This document shows positions 1-6,863 of a stretch of 13,960 nucleotides of DNA, one piece after another (within the stretch, counting starts at the first letter, position 1; every line of letters starts with the position of its first letter). The notes under the pieces were generated by a model that worked only from the letters and a program-made list of their open reading frames with translations, searched no databases and was not told the DNA's origin. This stretch comes from Lachnospiraceae bacterium (GTDB lineage Bacteria; Bacillota; Clostridia; Lachnospirales; Lachnospiraceae): assembly GCA_024695225.1 (NCBI GenBank), contig JAILIO010000246.1, forward strand, positions 1-13,960, read 5' to 3'. The position numbers and the translations under genes are program-made.

Positions 1-63
1 TATGATCATACACGCAGTCAGAGTTCCCGCAACCAGTCTTTTTACATCGATCATTTTTTTCAT
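1..63 (-). CDS. Partial CDS: N-terminus of an exported protein, possibly a lipoprotein
   Basis: Only the first 21 codons are in the window; the gene runs off the left edge. The ATG at 63-61 sits six bases after a GGAGG ribosome binding site (strand-minus TTGGAGG), a textbook initiation region. The visible peptide has a lysine/arginine-rich n-region (MKKMIDVKR) followed by a hydrophobic run, which is an export signal. Residues 15-18 read LTAC, which fits the lipobox consensus with Cys18 as the possible lipidated residue. However, the hydrophobic stretch before it is short, and the residues after the cysteine (Met-Ile-Ile) are still hydrophobic, so an ordinary signal peptide or a membrane anchor is equally possible. 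The gene is divergent from the HAD phosphatase gene. The mature protein is not visible, so no function can be given. Confidence 0.7.
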   Translation of the reverse strand, partial: MKKMIDVKRLVAGTLTACMII

Positions 64-130
64 AGTAAGCCTCCAAAAAAACTGTCCGCTCGCCAATTTC
101 ATACTGTTTTCCGATACCCATACAGATTCG

Positions 131-136
131 ATTATA
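131..136 (-). promoter_or_regulatory. Probable sigma-A -10 element (TATAAT) for the leftward exported-protein gene
   Basis: On the minus strand these bases read TATAAT, a perfect -10 hexamer, about 70 bp upstream of the ATG at 63, which would leave a leader of roughly 60 nt. The -35 region is poor: TGGTTT lies 17 bp upstream and only loosely resembles TTGACA. The position in an A/T-rich divergent spacer and the strong downstream ribosome binding site support a promoter, but the weak -35 leaves some doubt. Confidence 0.5.
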
Positions 137-208
137 ACTGACCCGAAGGCAAAAAACCACAATTTATCAAAGAAATTCAGAAGAATTATTTTTCTTTTTG
201 AACCGCTG

Positions 209-217
209 TGATATCAT
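209..217 (+). promoter_or_regulatory. Possible extended -10 promoter for the HAD phosphatase gene
   Basis: The plus strand reads TGATATCAT here, that is TG-N-TATCAT, an extended -10 motif differing from TATAAT at one position. It lies 23 bp upstream of the ATG at 241 and leaves a leader of about 17 nt that still contains the ribosome binding site at 231-235. No -35 hexamer close to TTGACA is seen at the right distance, only a T-rich tract, which extended -10 promoters can tolerate. This is a tentative call. Confidence 0.3.
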
Positions 218-240
218 CGGTTTCAAAAACAGGAGCGACA

Positions 241-858
241 ATGATGATAAAAAATATAGTATTCGATATAGGCGGCGTGCTTGCGGATTACAGGATACAG
301 GAATTTCTGACTGAAAAAGGCTTTGACAGCCCCATGATAAAGCGGATCCTGAAGGCTTCAGTGATGAGTCCCTACTGGGGCATGTTTGAACGGGGAGAAC
401 TCACAGAGGACGAGTGCCTTGAAGCTATGGCCGGTCTGGACCCGGAGATCAGGGACCAGCTTTACACGGCCTTTTCAAATGTGGAAGGGCTGCTGACCAT
501 AAGAGACTACGCCATTCCTCTCATAAAAGAACTCAAAGGACATGGTTTCCATGTCTATTACCTATCAAACTATTCAAAAAAGGCATATGACGAATGCGGG
601 AGTTCACTTGCGTTCATGGAATATATGGAGGGCGGGATACTGTCCTTCCGGGTCGGAAAGACGAAGCCGGATCCACTTATGTACCGGGAGTTTCTGGATC
701 TTTACAGGCTAGACCCCGGGGAATGCATATTTGTGGACGACACACCGGAAAATGTGGAGGCCGCCATGGCCCTGGGATTTAATGGCATCATCTTCAAAGA
801 TCCGGATGACACGAGATCTTCTATCAGCGAGATCACAGCTGTAAACTTTTCCGTATAA
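241..858 (+). CDS. HAD-superfamily subfamily IA hydrolase (phosphatase-like)
   Basis: This 205-residue protein is a small cytosolic phosphatase-type hydrolase of the haloacid dehalogenase superfamily. All four motifs are visible. Motif I is VFDIGGVL with nucleophile Asp9. Motif II is the Ser in YYLSNYS near residue 110. Motif III is the Lys in GKTKPDP near residue 140. Motif IV is FVDDTPENVEAA near residue 165. The residue two after the nucleophile is Gly rather than Asp, a motif I form seen in YihX-like members. An alpha-helical cap of about 70 residues separates motifs I and II, as in subfamily IA. The start at 241 follows AGGAG at 231-235; an adjacent ATG at 244 is also usable. An in-frame ATG at 208 adds residues with no family resemblance and lacks a good ribosome binding site. 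The physiological substrate cannot be read from sequence; sugar phosphates are typical of relatives. It diverges from the exported-protein gene and precedes the coiled-coil gene, whose promoter overlaps its 3' end. Confidence 0.9.
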   Translation: MMIKNIVFDIGGVLADYRIQEFLTEKGFDSPMIKRILKASVMSPYWGMFERGELTEDECLEAMAGLDPEIRDQLYTAFSNVEGLLTIRDYAIPLIKELKGHGFHVYYLSNYSKKAYDECGSSLAFMEYMEGGILSFRVGKTKPDPLMYREFLDLYRLDPGECIFVDDTPENVEAAMALGFNGIIFKDPDDTRSSISEITAVNFSV

Positions 859-868
859 TTTCCGATAT
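842..868 (+). promoter_or_regulatory. Near-consensus sigma-28 (SigD/FliA-type) flagellar promoter
   Basis: The bases TAAA at 842-845 are followed, after exactly 15 bases, by TCCGATAT at 861-868. The Firmicutes SigD consensus is TAAA-N15-GCCGATAT, so the only mismatch is T for the first G of the -10 box. The longer enterobacterial FliA form (TAAAGTTT-N11-GCCGATAA) is also largely satisfied, since 842-849 reads TAAACTTT. Transcription would start near 875, giving a leader of about 67 nt to the ATG at 942. The -35 box lies inside the last codons of the HAD gene and the HAD stop codon lies in the spacer. A TATAAT at 854-859 could be an overlapping sigma-A -10, but its -35 position (831-836, GATCAC) is poor. 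Confidence 0.7.
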
Positions 869-941
869 AAGAAAAAGATAAGTATTTTTGCGTGACTCAG
901 CCATGAAAAGGAATTCATATTTCTACAGGGAGGTAGATATT

Positions 942-2168
942 ATGGCGATCATGTTCAATCCCTTTGCATATTCGCAAACCGGCGTTCAGACCACCCGTCC
1001 CGGGGGCTCTGTGGGTATTTCCGCTTACGGTCCCGGGAGGTCTTCCTCAAGATCAAACTCAAATGATCCTTCGGGCAGGTTTTCAGTATCCGGAGTGGTT
1101 TCCCTGTCTGGATCGGCCCCCGCTTACGGTCAGGGCGGTGGGGCCCTGCCGCAGGATACCGTCTCCTGTGAAAAACAGCAAAAAAAACAGCAGATCCGCA
1201 GGATGGTCCGCGAAATGAGGAAGACTCCCGAAGAAAAACTGAATCCATACGCCGTTACCACAGACAACATACTCAGTATCTTCGATCAGTCGAAGACATC
1301 CGAAACCGAAGAGGAAGAGTCCACAGATAAGCCCGTAAACTACAACTACAAAGAAGTGGCAAATAAGATCCAGAGGGCCAAAAACTCCGTAAGCGCAGGT
1401 CAGGCTGTGCTCTCCGCCAAAAGAAAGGTGATGGAGGTAAAGAGAAAGATATCCCTGGGAGAAGGGGATCCGGAGGAACTTCAGATCACCCTCACCCACG
1501 CCAGGCGGATGGAAATGGCCGCCAGGAAGAAAAAGCACCACCTGGAGCTGGAAGAGCTGGTATCCCGCACGCAGAAAAGCGATGAGAACAAAAACAAGAC
1601 CGGGGAGGCTGCGGTGGACATGAAAAACGCTCTTGTTTCCCTTAAAGAGGAGGAGATCTCTGAGCAGGAAGACAAGATCCTGGAAGAGCGTGAGGCCATG
1701 ATCGGGGAAGCAGTGGAGCAGATGACCGAGGCTTCGGGTGAAGGTCTTTCCGCAGAAAGTGATGTTTCTGAAACCGTTTCCGGCAATGTTCATGACCTTC
1801 TGGCAGATCTGAATGAAATGATATCCGAATTCGGAGAAGAGGAATTAAAAAAGCTGGAAGAGACCATGGAAATGCTGGAAACCATGGAGATAGTGGATCC
1901 CCACATGAGCGAGGAGGATCTGGAAGAATTAAAGAGAAAGCACAGAAATTCCGAACGCAAAGCCATAGTAAAGGCAGACATGGATTATCTTAAGGATATG
2001 ATAAAGCATATGCTGGAGAAGGGTTCAGGCGTACCCGGCATGGGAGGAAACAATGCAGTATCAGCCCCTGTATTTCCGGTGCCTGCAGAAACGAAAGTAT
2101 TGTCCCCTGAAATCAGTATGCCATCATCCTTCGGCACTGAAGGCGCAGGTATAGATATCAAGCTGTAA
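942..2168 (+). CDS. Uncharacterised charged coiled-coil protein, likely in the sigma-28 (motility) regulon
   Basis: I do not recognise a named domain in this 408-residue protein. Residues 1-75 are Ser/Gly/Pro-rich and probably disordered, beginning MAIMFNPFAYSQTG. Residues 76-100 are very basic (KQQKKQQIRRMVREMRK). Residues about 135-205 form the most structured-looking block, a helical Lys/Arg/Glu-rich region with YKEVANKIQRAKNSVSAG and ARKKKHHLELEELV. Residues about 225-365 are acidic and strongly helical (for example EELKKLEETMEMLETME), suggesting long coiled coils. The last 45 residues are Pro/Gly/Ser-rich. There is no signal peptide or membrane span, and only one cysteine (residue 76). 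The start at 942 follows AGGGAGGT at 927-934; in-frame upstream ATG 903 and TTG 888 lack a ribosome binding site. A sigma-28 promoter lies directly upstream. My impression that the 135-205 block recurs in Lachnospiraceae genomes is memory, not a search. A scaffold, a flagellum-linked protein or a protein secreted by the flagellar exporter are all possible; none is shown. Confidence 0.8.
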   Translation: MAIMFNPFAYSQTGVQTTRPGGSVGISAYGPGRSSSRSNSNDPSGRFSVSGVVSLSGSAPAYGQGGGALPQDTVSCEKQQKKQQIRRMVREMRKTPEEKLNPYAVTTDNILSIFDQSKTSETEEEESTDKPVNYNYKEVANKIQRAKNSVSAGQAVLSAKRKVMEVKRKISLGEGDPEELQITLTHARRMEMAARKKKHHLELEELVSRTQKSDENKNKTGEAAVDMKNALVSLKEEEISEQEDKILEEREAMIGEAVEQMTEASGEGLSAESDVSETVSGNVHDLLADLNEMISEFGEEELKKLEETMEMLETMEIVDPHMSEEDLEELKRKHRNSERKAIVKADMDYLKDMIKHMLEKGSGVPGMGGNNAVSAPVFPVPAETKVLSPEISMPSSFGTEGAGIDIKL

Positions 2169-2203
2169 ATGACGGGTCATCTGAAAAGCAGGCCCACAGA
2201 TCT

Positions 2204-4075
2204 TTAGAAGAATCCGTCGTTTCCGGCCACCCCGCCTCTGATATGAGCGTAGATCAGCGCCTCGTATTCGGGGGATGCCTCCCCCTCTCTCCTGCTGATC
2301 ACTTTCTTTTCAGAGCGCATATTTTCCAGATACTTCATGTATCCTGTGAGGGGGAGCCCCGCCACCTTCATAAGATATCCACCCATATAGTTGAGGCTTA
2401 TGTCACTTACGGCAAGTCTCCTGTCAAGGGGACGGTTGGACCATATGAGATATGGAGTCGTATAGAGCCTGTCCTTTTCCTCCTCCGTCATAACGCTTTC
2501 CGGATGCCCTGTCACAGCGTCCATGAACCCTGCAGGGAGCTTGGGCTGGTGATCCCCGAAGACCAAAAGGATCGCCGGTCTCTCCCTCTTTGACAGATAG
2601 TCCGTGAGTATCCGAAGGGCCGAATCGCTGAGGCTCATAAGGGTTTCATAGGTTCCCGCTTCCGGAAGATCCATTCCCTTTGCCCTCACCTCTATCCTGT
2701 CAATCCCCTCTGTCACAGGGGCGTAACCCCCGTGATTCTGCATGGTGACATTGAAGAAGAACACAGGCCTGTCATCCCTGCTCTCCTCCATACGCCTTAT
2801 GATCTCGCGGTAATGTGACTCATCGGAGCAGAAGGACCTGACCTTACGGATGTTTTCCTCAGGAAAATCGTCTATGTAATACTGTTCCTCAAAACCCAGA
2901 TTGCCGTAGGCCGTGGGCCTTCTCCAGTTTTCCCTGAGATAGGAGTGCATGGCGATGGTCCTGTAGCCCAGGTCCTTCATGTGGGAGGGCAGGGCATGGA
3001 TATCAAGACCCGTGGGCATCATCTTTGAAGAATAGGGACAGTATCTGTAGAATTTTGATGTATCACCTGTGAGAAATTCATATTCGGAATAGGCTGTATT
3101 CCCCCCCAGCACAGACACGTGGGCAAAACCGGTAAAGGCGTTTATATTGCTCTTCATCAGGTCGTAATAAGGCATCACGGGACGGGTGACCTCGAAACTG
3201 CCGTTTACCCTGAGATCTGCAAAGGACTCGTTCATAACTGCAATGATGTCGGGCCTTGTCATGTCCCCGGAAACACTGTCCGCAGGATATCTTTCCGACA
3301 CTCTCCGCACAATATCCTCGCTGTATCCCTTGGGGACGCTGTCAAAGAGCCTGCTCCTCCACTCCAGGAGGAAGTTTGGAAGGACGCCGTCTATATTTAC
3401 AAACTCGTAATAACTGATCTTCAAAAGTGTGAGAAGGGGCGAATGGACGATCAGTATCAGTCCGCCCACACCTATCGCCAGGTAAAGAAGCCTTTCAAAG
3501 GGGGGATAGGATGCGCTTCCAAAGAGCCTGTAGATACACATGACCTGCACCGCAGACAGAGCCAGTATGACAGCAGACGAAACGTCCAGGACCCCCTTGT
3601 ATCCCCCGCTTACGGTAATGGCTGTCCTGAGGGCCTGGCCTTCCAGATCCCCAAGCTCAATATCCGTGCCCCTGACCTTCCTCACTGTCCTGTCTGCAAA
3701 TGACAGCAGTATGTAGAATATCCGCACGGCGATTCCCGCGCCCAGTACGGATCCGGTGATCCCCACACCCATAAATAAGAGCATCCAGACGATCACGATC
3801 CCCAGTATGAATCTGCGTTCCCATACGTTCAGTATGGTATGCCCGGTGTGGAGCTGCTCGTGATCGTAATAGATGAGGACTGCCTCAGAGATCAGGATGA
3901 TCTCCCGGGGGATCCCGGGCACCAGGATAAATAAAGACAGCAGGGCGGATATCAGCGCCCCGTGTTCCAGGATCATCTTCAGGCTGATGGTGCGGAAAGC
4001 CTTTCTGTAATAGACCCCTGCCATGGTGTCACAGAACAGTATGATGCCGGCGATGCAAAATCTCTCAAAGATCAT
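2204..4075 (-). CDS. LTA-synthase-like membrane sulfatase/phosphoglycerol transferase
   Basis: This 623-residue protein has about five or six hydrophobic membrane segments in residues 1-217, then a large extracellular alkaline-phosphatase/sulfatase-fold domain (about 274-575) of the LtaS/MdoB type. Such enzymes move a phosphoglycerol or phosphoethanolamine group from a lipid to a surface glycopolymer. Visible landmarks are MNESFADL (Glu283, metal ligand), the nucleophile region GGNTAYSE (Thr327, equivalent to the LtaS catalytic threonine), TMQNHGGY (His448) and LLVFGDHQP (Asp508-His509, metal ligands). Length and layout match the LtaS family, although the family cannot be split into LTA synthase versus polysaccharide modifier by eye. 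As the last gene of a glycosyltransferase operon, decoration of the exported polymer is the better guess. The ATG at 4075 overlaps the stop of the upstream glycosyltransferase as ATGA, with AAGGTGG about seven bases upstream, indicating translational coupling. It is convergent with the coiled-coil gene across 35 bp. Confidence 0.85.
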   Translation of the reverse strand: MIFERFCIAGIILFCDTMAGVYYRKAFRTISLKMILEHGALISALLSLFILVPGIPREIILISEAVLIYYDHEQLHTGHTILNVWERRFILGIVIVWMLLFMGVGITGSVLGAGIAVRIFYILLSFADRTVRKVRGTDIELGDLEGQALRTAITVSGGYKGVLDVSSAVILALSAVQVMCIYRLFGSASYPPFERLLYLAIGVGGLILIVHSPLLTLLKISYYEFVNIDGVLPNFLLEWRSRLFDSVPKGYSEDIVRRVSERYPADSVSGDMTRPDIIAVMNESFADLRVNGSFEVTRPVMPYYDLMKSNINAFTGFAHVSVLGGNTAYSEYEFLTGDTSKFYRYCPYSSKMMPTGLDIHALPSHMKDLGYRTIAMHSYLRENWRRPTAYGNLGFEEQYYIDDFPEENIRKVRSFCSDESHYREIIRRMEESRDDRPVFFFNVTMQNHGGYAPVTEGIDRIEVRAKGMDLPEAGTYETLMSLSDSALRILTDYLSKRERPAILLVFGDHQPKLPAGFMDAVTGHPESVMTEEEKDRLYTTPYLIWSNRPLDRRLAVSDISLNYMGGYLMKVAGLPLTGYMKYLENMRSEKKVISRREGEASPEYEALIYAHIRGGVAGNDGFF

Positions 4076-5124
4076 CCGGCGACCACCTTCTTAAGAATGT
4101 CCTCCCAAAGGTACTCCTTTGCAGCCCTTCTGTTGTTTTCGAATATGGCTTCGGTCCTTTCCCTGCAGCGCTCTTCCTTTTCCGCTGCAACAGCCCTGGC
4201 AAGATCCTCAGGGCTCTCGCTGCACCAGGAAGAGTTGTCCTCAAAATGCTCCCATCCCGCAAAACCTGTGGATATCACCGGGCGGCCGCTTCCCAGATAT
4301 TCCATAAATTTGGAAGGGAAATTGTTCTGATTTTCCGGAAGTGACATCCGGCGCGGGTTCAGCAGCACATCTGCGCCCTTCAGCACCTTCATGTATTCAT
4401 CGTAGGGGAGGAGTCCTTTATAAATGATCCTGGGATCCTTTTCAGACGCAGCCTTCACTGCCCCCTCCAGCTCTCCCCTGCCGGTCATGACAAGCCTCAG
4501 ATCCGGGTCTTTATTTATCTCCATGGAGGAGATGGCCAGATCCGCTCCCGTCACAGGACTCATAAGCCCCGAGAACACGGCCGTAAAGGTTCCGTCCGCA
4601 TCCCCGAAAAAGGGGCTTTCAAAGGCGTCATAAAACTCCCTGTCGATGCCCCCGGGCACGTAAATAAACCCCTGACCGGGTCTCATATACCTCTTCACAT
4701 TTTCGGAAAGCCCAACCACAGTGTCAAAGTGCGAAAGGGAGCCGATCATCGCTTTGGCGTAGGCCTTTCTGTGGGGGCTTTCAAAGCACTCCGGGCCGCT
4801 TAAGTCAGCCATCAGCACCATGCTCCTGCTGCCGGCCCTCTTCATGATCCCGGGCAGGTCCAGCCAGGGCCAGAGTATGTCGTAGCACATGGCTATGTGG
4901 GCCTTTCCGGCATACCTTTTCAGTTCTTTTCTGAAAGCCGGGATGTCCCTCAGAACTTCCCCCCTGCTTTTGCCGTCGGTGGTAAAGGACAGGTTGTGGA
5001 CCCTGTGGCCAAGGCTCCTGAGATTTTTTATCACATTATTCTGAAACCGGTTTCCCGCCGGGGACACATTTCTCGAAAGTTCTTCCCCGTCGGGTACGTT
5101 CGTACCCACAAAAAGAATGTTCAT
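4072..5124 (-). CDS. Glycosyltransferase family 4 (GT-B fold)
   Basis: This 350-residue cytosolic sugar transferase would use a nucleotide-sugar donor to extend the lipid-linked repeat unit. The N-terminus MNILFVGTNVPDG followed by GNRFQNNVIKNLRSLGH is the acceptor-side Rossmann domain. VFSGLMSPVTGADL (about 183-196) opens the donor domain. NFPSKFMEYLGSGRPVIST (about 268-286) is the GT4 nucleotide-sugar binding signature, with Glu275 in the position of the second Glu of the EX7E motif; the first Glu is not conserved. Length is normal for GT4. The ATG at 5124 is preceded by GAGG with a ten-base spacer, and that ribosome binding site lies inside a 16-bp repeat shared with the end of the upstream acyltransferase gene. 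The 3' end overlaps the LTA-synthase-like gene by 4 bp. Sugar and linkage cannot be read from the sequence. Confidence 0.85.
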   Translation of the reverse strand: MNILFVGTNVPDGEELSRNVSPAGNRFQNNVIKNLRSLGHRVHNLSFTTDGKSRGEVLRDIPAFRKELKRYAGKAHIAMCYDILWPWLDLPGIMKRAGSRSMVLMADLSGPECFESPHRKAYAKAMIGSLSHFDTVVGLSENVKRYMRPGQGFIYVPGGIDREFYDAFESPFFGDADGTFTAVFSGLMSPVTGADLAISSMEINKDPDLRLVMTGRGELEGAVKAASEKDPRIIYKGLLPYDEYMKVLKGADVLLNPRRMSLPENQNNFPSKFMEYLGSGRPVISTGFAGWEHFEDNSSWCSESPEDLARAVAAEKEERCRERTEAIFENNRRAAKEYLWEDILKKVVAG

Positions 5125-5205
5125 TTCACACAGTCCTCAATCCCCGGAAACAGCCTGATGCTCCTAAGGGCCTAAAGAAAGCACGTCTGTTCACACAGTC
5201 CTCAA
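5125..5205. repeat. Pair of 16-bp perfect direct repeats flanking a 49-bp spacer
   Basis: TTCACACAGTCCTCAA occurs at 5125-5140 and again at 5190-5205, 65 bp apart. On the coding (minus) strand the right copy supplies the last codons and stop of the acyltransferase (Leu-Arg-Thr-Val-stop), while the left copy is the leader and ribosome binding site (TTGAGGACTGTGTGAA) immediately before the ATG of the GT4 gene at 5124. An exact repeat this long at this distance is not expected by chance. The acyltransferase copy is probably the original, because its C-terminus continues a normal GGNPARLL ending. A tandem duplication or recombination scar at a gene junction is the simplest explanation. Confidence 0.85.
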
Positions 5206-5730
5206 AAGCCTCGCGGGGTTTCCTCCGATCACGGAGTTTGCCGGGAATTTCCCGGTGACCACGGAACCCGCGCCGACAACACAGCCGTCCCCAAGTTCCG
5301 TCCCCTTCAGTATCAGGCAGTTGCACCCGATGAAGCAGTCATTTCCGATCTTCACGGGTCTTGTGCCGATGAGTCCCTTGTCGTCCCTGAACCTGGCCTC
5401 TGCGTCCACCGGATGGAAATCATTGTCCAGTATCTTCGTATTTGCGCCGATCAGGGTGCGGTCCCCGATGACAATGGACTTTCTCGCGTAAATAGTGGCG
5501 CCGCTGATGCCGCAGTCCTCTCCGATGAGGATCCGGGCCTCCTTTGTCCTGGCGCATATGACAGTCCTCTGATAAAGTCCCGCCAGGTTTGACAGGAAGG
5601 ACGACTTTATGCACACATTGTCCCCGATCCTGATACTGCCCCGGTTCACCACCACAGGGCAGCCTTTAAGCATAAGGTTTTTCCCGTATTTAACTTTGCT
5701 TAATTTTAATAAGATCCTGTAAAGTATCAC
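5191..5730 (-). CDS. Left-handed beta-helix (hexapeptide) acyltransferase
   Basis: This is a 179-residue O-acetyl- or acyltransferase of the xenobiotic/serine acetyltransferase (LbH) class, probably acetylating a sugar of the polysaccharide or its precursor with an acyl-CoA donor. Hexapeptide turns are visible throughout: SIRIGDNVCIKS (32-43), RILIGEDCGISGATIYA (66-82), SIVIGDRTLIGANTKIL (85-101), VKIGNDCFIGCNCLIL (126-141) and LGDGCVVGAGSVVTG (146-160). NDFHP places the probable catalytic residue at His106. The terminal IGGNPARLL is typical of the family. I chose the GTG at 5730 because it follows GGAG by about ten bases and gives a family-like N-terminus (ILYRILLKLSKVKYGKNL). The reading frame stays open upstream to 5940 but that part is only a shadow of the neighbouring gene; ATG 5673 is a shorter alternative. 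With GTG 5730 it overlaps the upstream GT4 gene by 41 bp. Confidence 0.8.
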   Translation of the reverse strand: MILYRILLKLSKVKYGKNLMLKGCPVVVNRGSIRIGDNVCIKSSFLSNLAGLYQRTVICARTKEARILIGEDCGISGATIYARKSIVIGDRTLIGANTKILDNDFHPVDAEARFRDDKGLIGTRPVKIGNDCFIGCNCLILKGTELGDGCVVGAGSVVTGKFPANSVIGGNPARLLRTV

Positions 5731-6841
5731 TTTCAAATATCTCCATATGTGTTTTGGCCATGTTCTCCAAAGTGTATCTGCCTGCGGTTTTAAGCGCTTC
5801 CTCAGGGGAAAGGACAATCTCCCCCGCAATGGCTTTCCCGATGGCTGAAGCCAGCGCTTCTGCATCCCCGGCAGGGACGATGAGGCCGTTTCTGTGCTTT
5901 TCTTCCTCAGTCCCCGGACCTGCATCGCCGCTCCCCCCATTTATGAGTTCCAGGCCGCTTCCGCATCTGTCTGTGGTGATGACGGGAAGTCCCGAAGCCA
6001 TGGCTTCATTTACCACCAGGCCCCATATGTCCTCCCGGGTTGGTAGCACGAAAATATCAGCTGCCCGGTAATAGAGTTTAAGCCTCTCCTTCCCGGCAAA
6101 GGCCCTTCTGTGGAGGTAAGGCCCGTCCTGTCCGTCTCCCCCAACCACATAATAGCCGATACGGCCTGCGGTCTCAGGGTAAGCCCTTTCAACCATGGGC
6201 GCTGCCTCCTCGAGTATATCAAATCCCTTTCTGTAAATAAACTGACCAACAGAAAGCACCACCTTCTCCTCAGTGATGCCGAGGATCCTCCTTGCTTCCG
6301 CCTTTTCTTCGGGAGAGGGGACAGCCTTCAGAACATCCCGGTCCTTCACGGATGAGAAGGGGTAGCGGAAGATCCGGTCCCTGTCTGCGCCGTAGGTCGT
6401 GAGATATCTGTCGCAGAGTTCCCCGGTGGAAAGCCAGGCGGAAGCCTTTGATATGAAATATCTCTTCACCCCTTCCTTAAACCCCCTGCCGCTTCCAGGG
6501 ATCCCGCCGTCCGTGCTCATAACAAACTTCCTCCCCCGGGAATAAAGACGCCTTATGGCATACATCCCGGTGAGGGAAGAATAAAGCGCGATCACGAAGA
6601 TGTCGTAGTCCTGTTTAAGATATCTGTCCACTTCGGGGCAGAAGGCATCGGCCTCTGAGTAATCAAAGCCCTTCATGATGACCGCCCTGTAATTTTCAGG
6701 ATCCTCCCCTGTCCAGCTGCGGTCCCGGGACACATCCCTGTCCCTCTCGTAGAGCACAGTGAGATCGCAGAGCTTCCCCAGTTCGTTGAAGAATGCAGTC
6801 CTGTAAGGGGACGGTATATTTGCGGTGAATAAGACCTTCAA
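5690..6841 (-). CDS. Glycosyltransferase family 4 (GT-B fold), TTG start
   Basis: This 383-residue GT4 enzyme begins MKVLFTANIPSPYRTAFFNELGK, the standard N-terminus of a subfamily of capsule and O-antigen transferases. The donor-side domain opens at VVLSVGQFIYRKGFDIL (194-210). The nucleotide-sugar signature is EDIWGLVVNEAMASGLPVIT (270-289), with Asp271 and Glu279 in the EX7E spacing (Asp replacing the first Glu). The start codon is TTG (6841-6839), supported by AGGGAGG seven bases upstream and by the N-terminus itself. It follows the next upstream gene by 22 bp. Its last 41 bases also encode the beginning of the acyltransferase, if the GTG start there is right. Donor sugar is unknown. Confidence 0.88.
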   Translation of the reverse strand: MKVLFTANIPSPYRTAFFNELGKLCDLTVLYERDRDVSRDRSWTGEDPENYRAVIMKGFDYSEADAFCPEVDRYLKQDYDIFVIALYSSLTGMYAIRRLYSRGRKFVMSTDGGIPGSGRGFKEGVKRYFISKASAWLSTGELCDRYLTTYGADRDRIFRYPFSSVKDRDVLKAVPSPEEKAEARRILGITEEKVVLSVGQFIYRKGFDILEEAAPMVERAYPETAGRIGYYVVGGDGQDGPYLHRRAFAGKERLKLYYRAADIFVLPTREDIWGLVVNEAMASGLPVITTDRCGSGLELINGGSGDAGPGTEEEKHRNGLIVPAGDAEALASAIGKAIAGEIVLSPEEALKTAGRYTLENMAKTHMEIFESDTLQDLIKIKQS

Positions 6842-6863
6842 GAAAATCCCTCCCTGATCCCGG

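Noticed and set aside
854..859. TATAAT as a sigma-A -10 box upstream of the coiled-coil gene.
   Set aside because: The corresponding -35 position reads GATCAC, while the overlapping sigma-28 pattern is nearly perfect at correct spacing. It is not excluded as a secondary promoter.
1083..1793. Long minus-strand open frame opposite the coiled-coil gene.
   Set aside because: It has no ribosome binding site or recognisable domain, and it mirrors the Lys/Glu-rich codons of the well-supported plus-strand gene.
2169..2203. Possible terminator hairpins in the convergent gap (ATGAC-GG-GTCAT at 2169-2180 and ATCTG/CAGAT at 2179-2201).
   Set aside because: Stems are only four or five pairs, one has a two-base centre, the other a 13-base loop, and neither is followed by a convincing U-tract in either direction.
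3119..3703. 194-codon plus-strand open frame inside the LTA-synthase-like gene.
   Set aside because: It lies opposite a gene with clear catalytic motifs and shows no domain of its own, so it is an antisense shadow.
5731..5940. N-terminal extension of the acyltransferase to a start at 5940.
   Set aside because: The extra 70 residues are low-complexity, basic and unlike the family, and lie wholly inside the well-supported GT4 gene in another frame.
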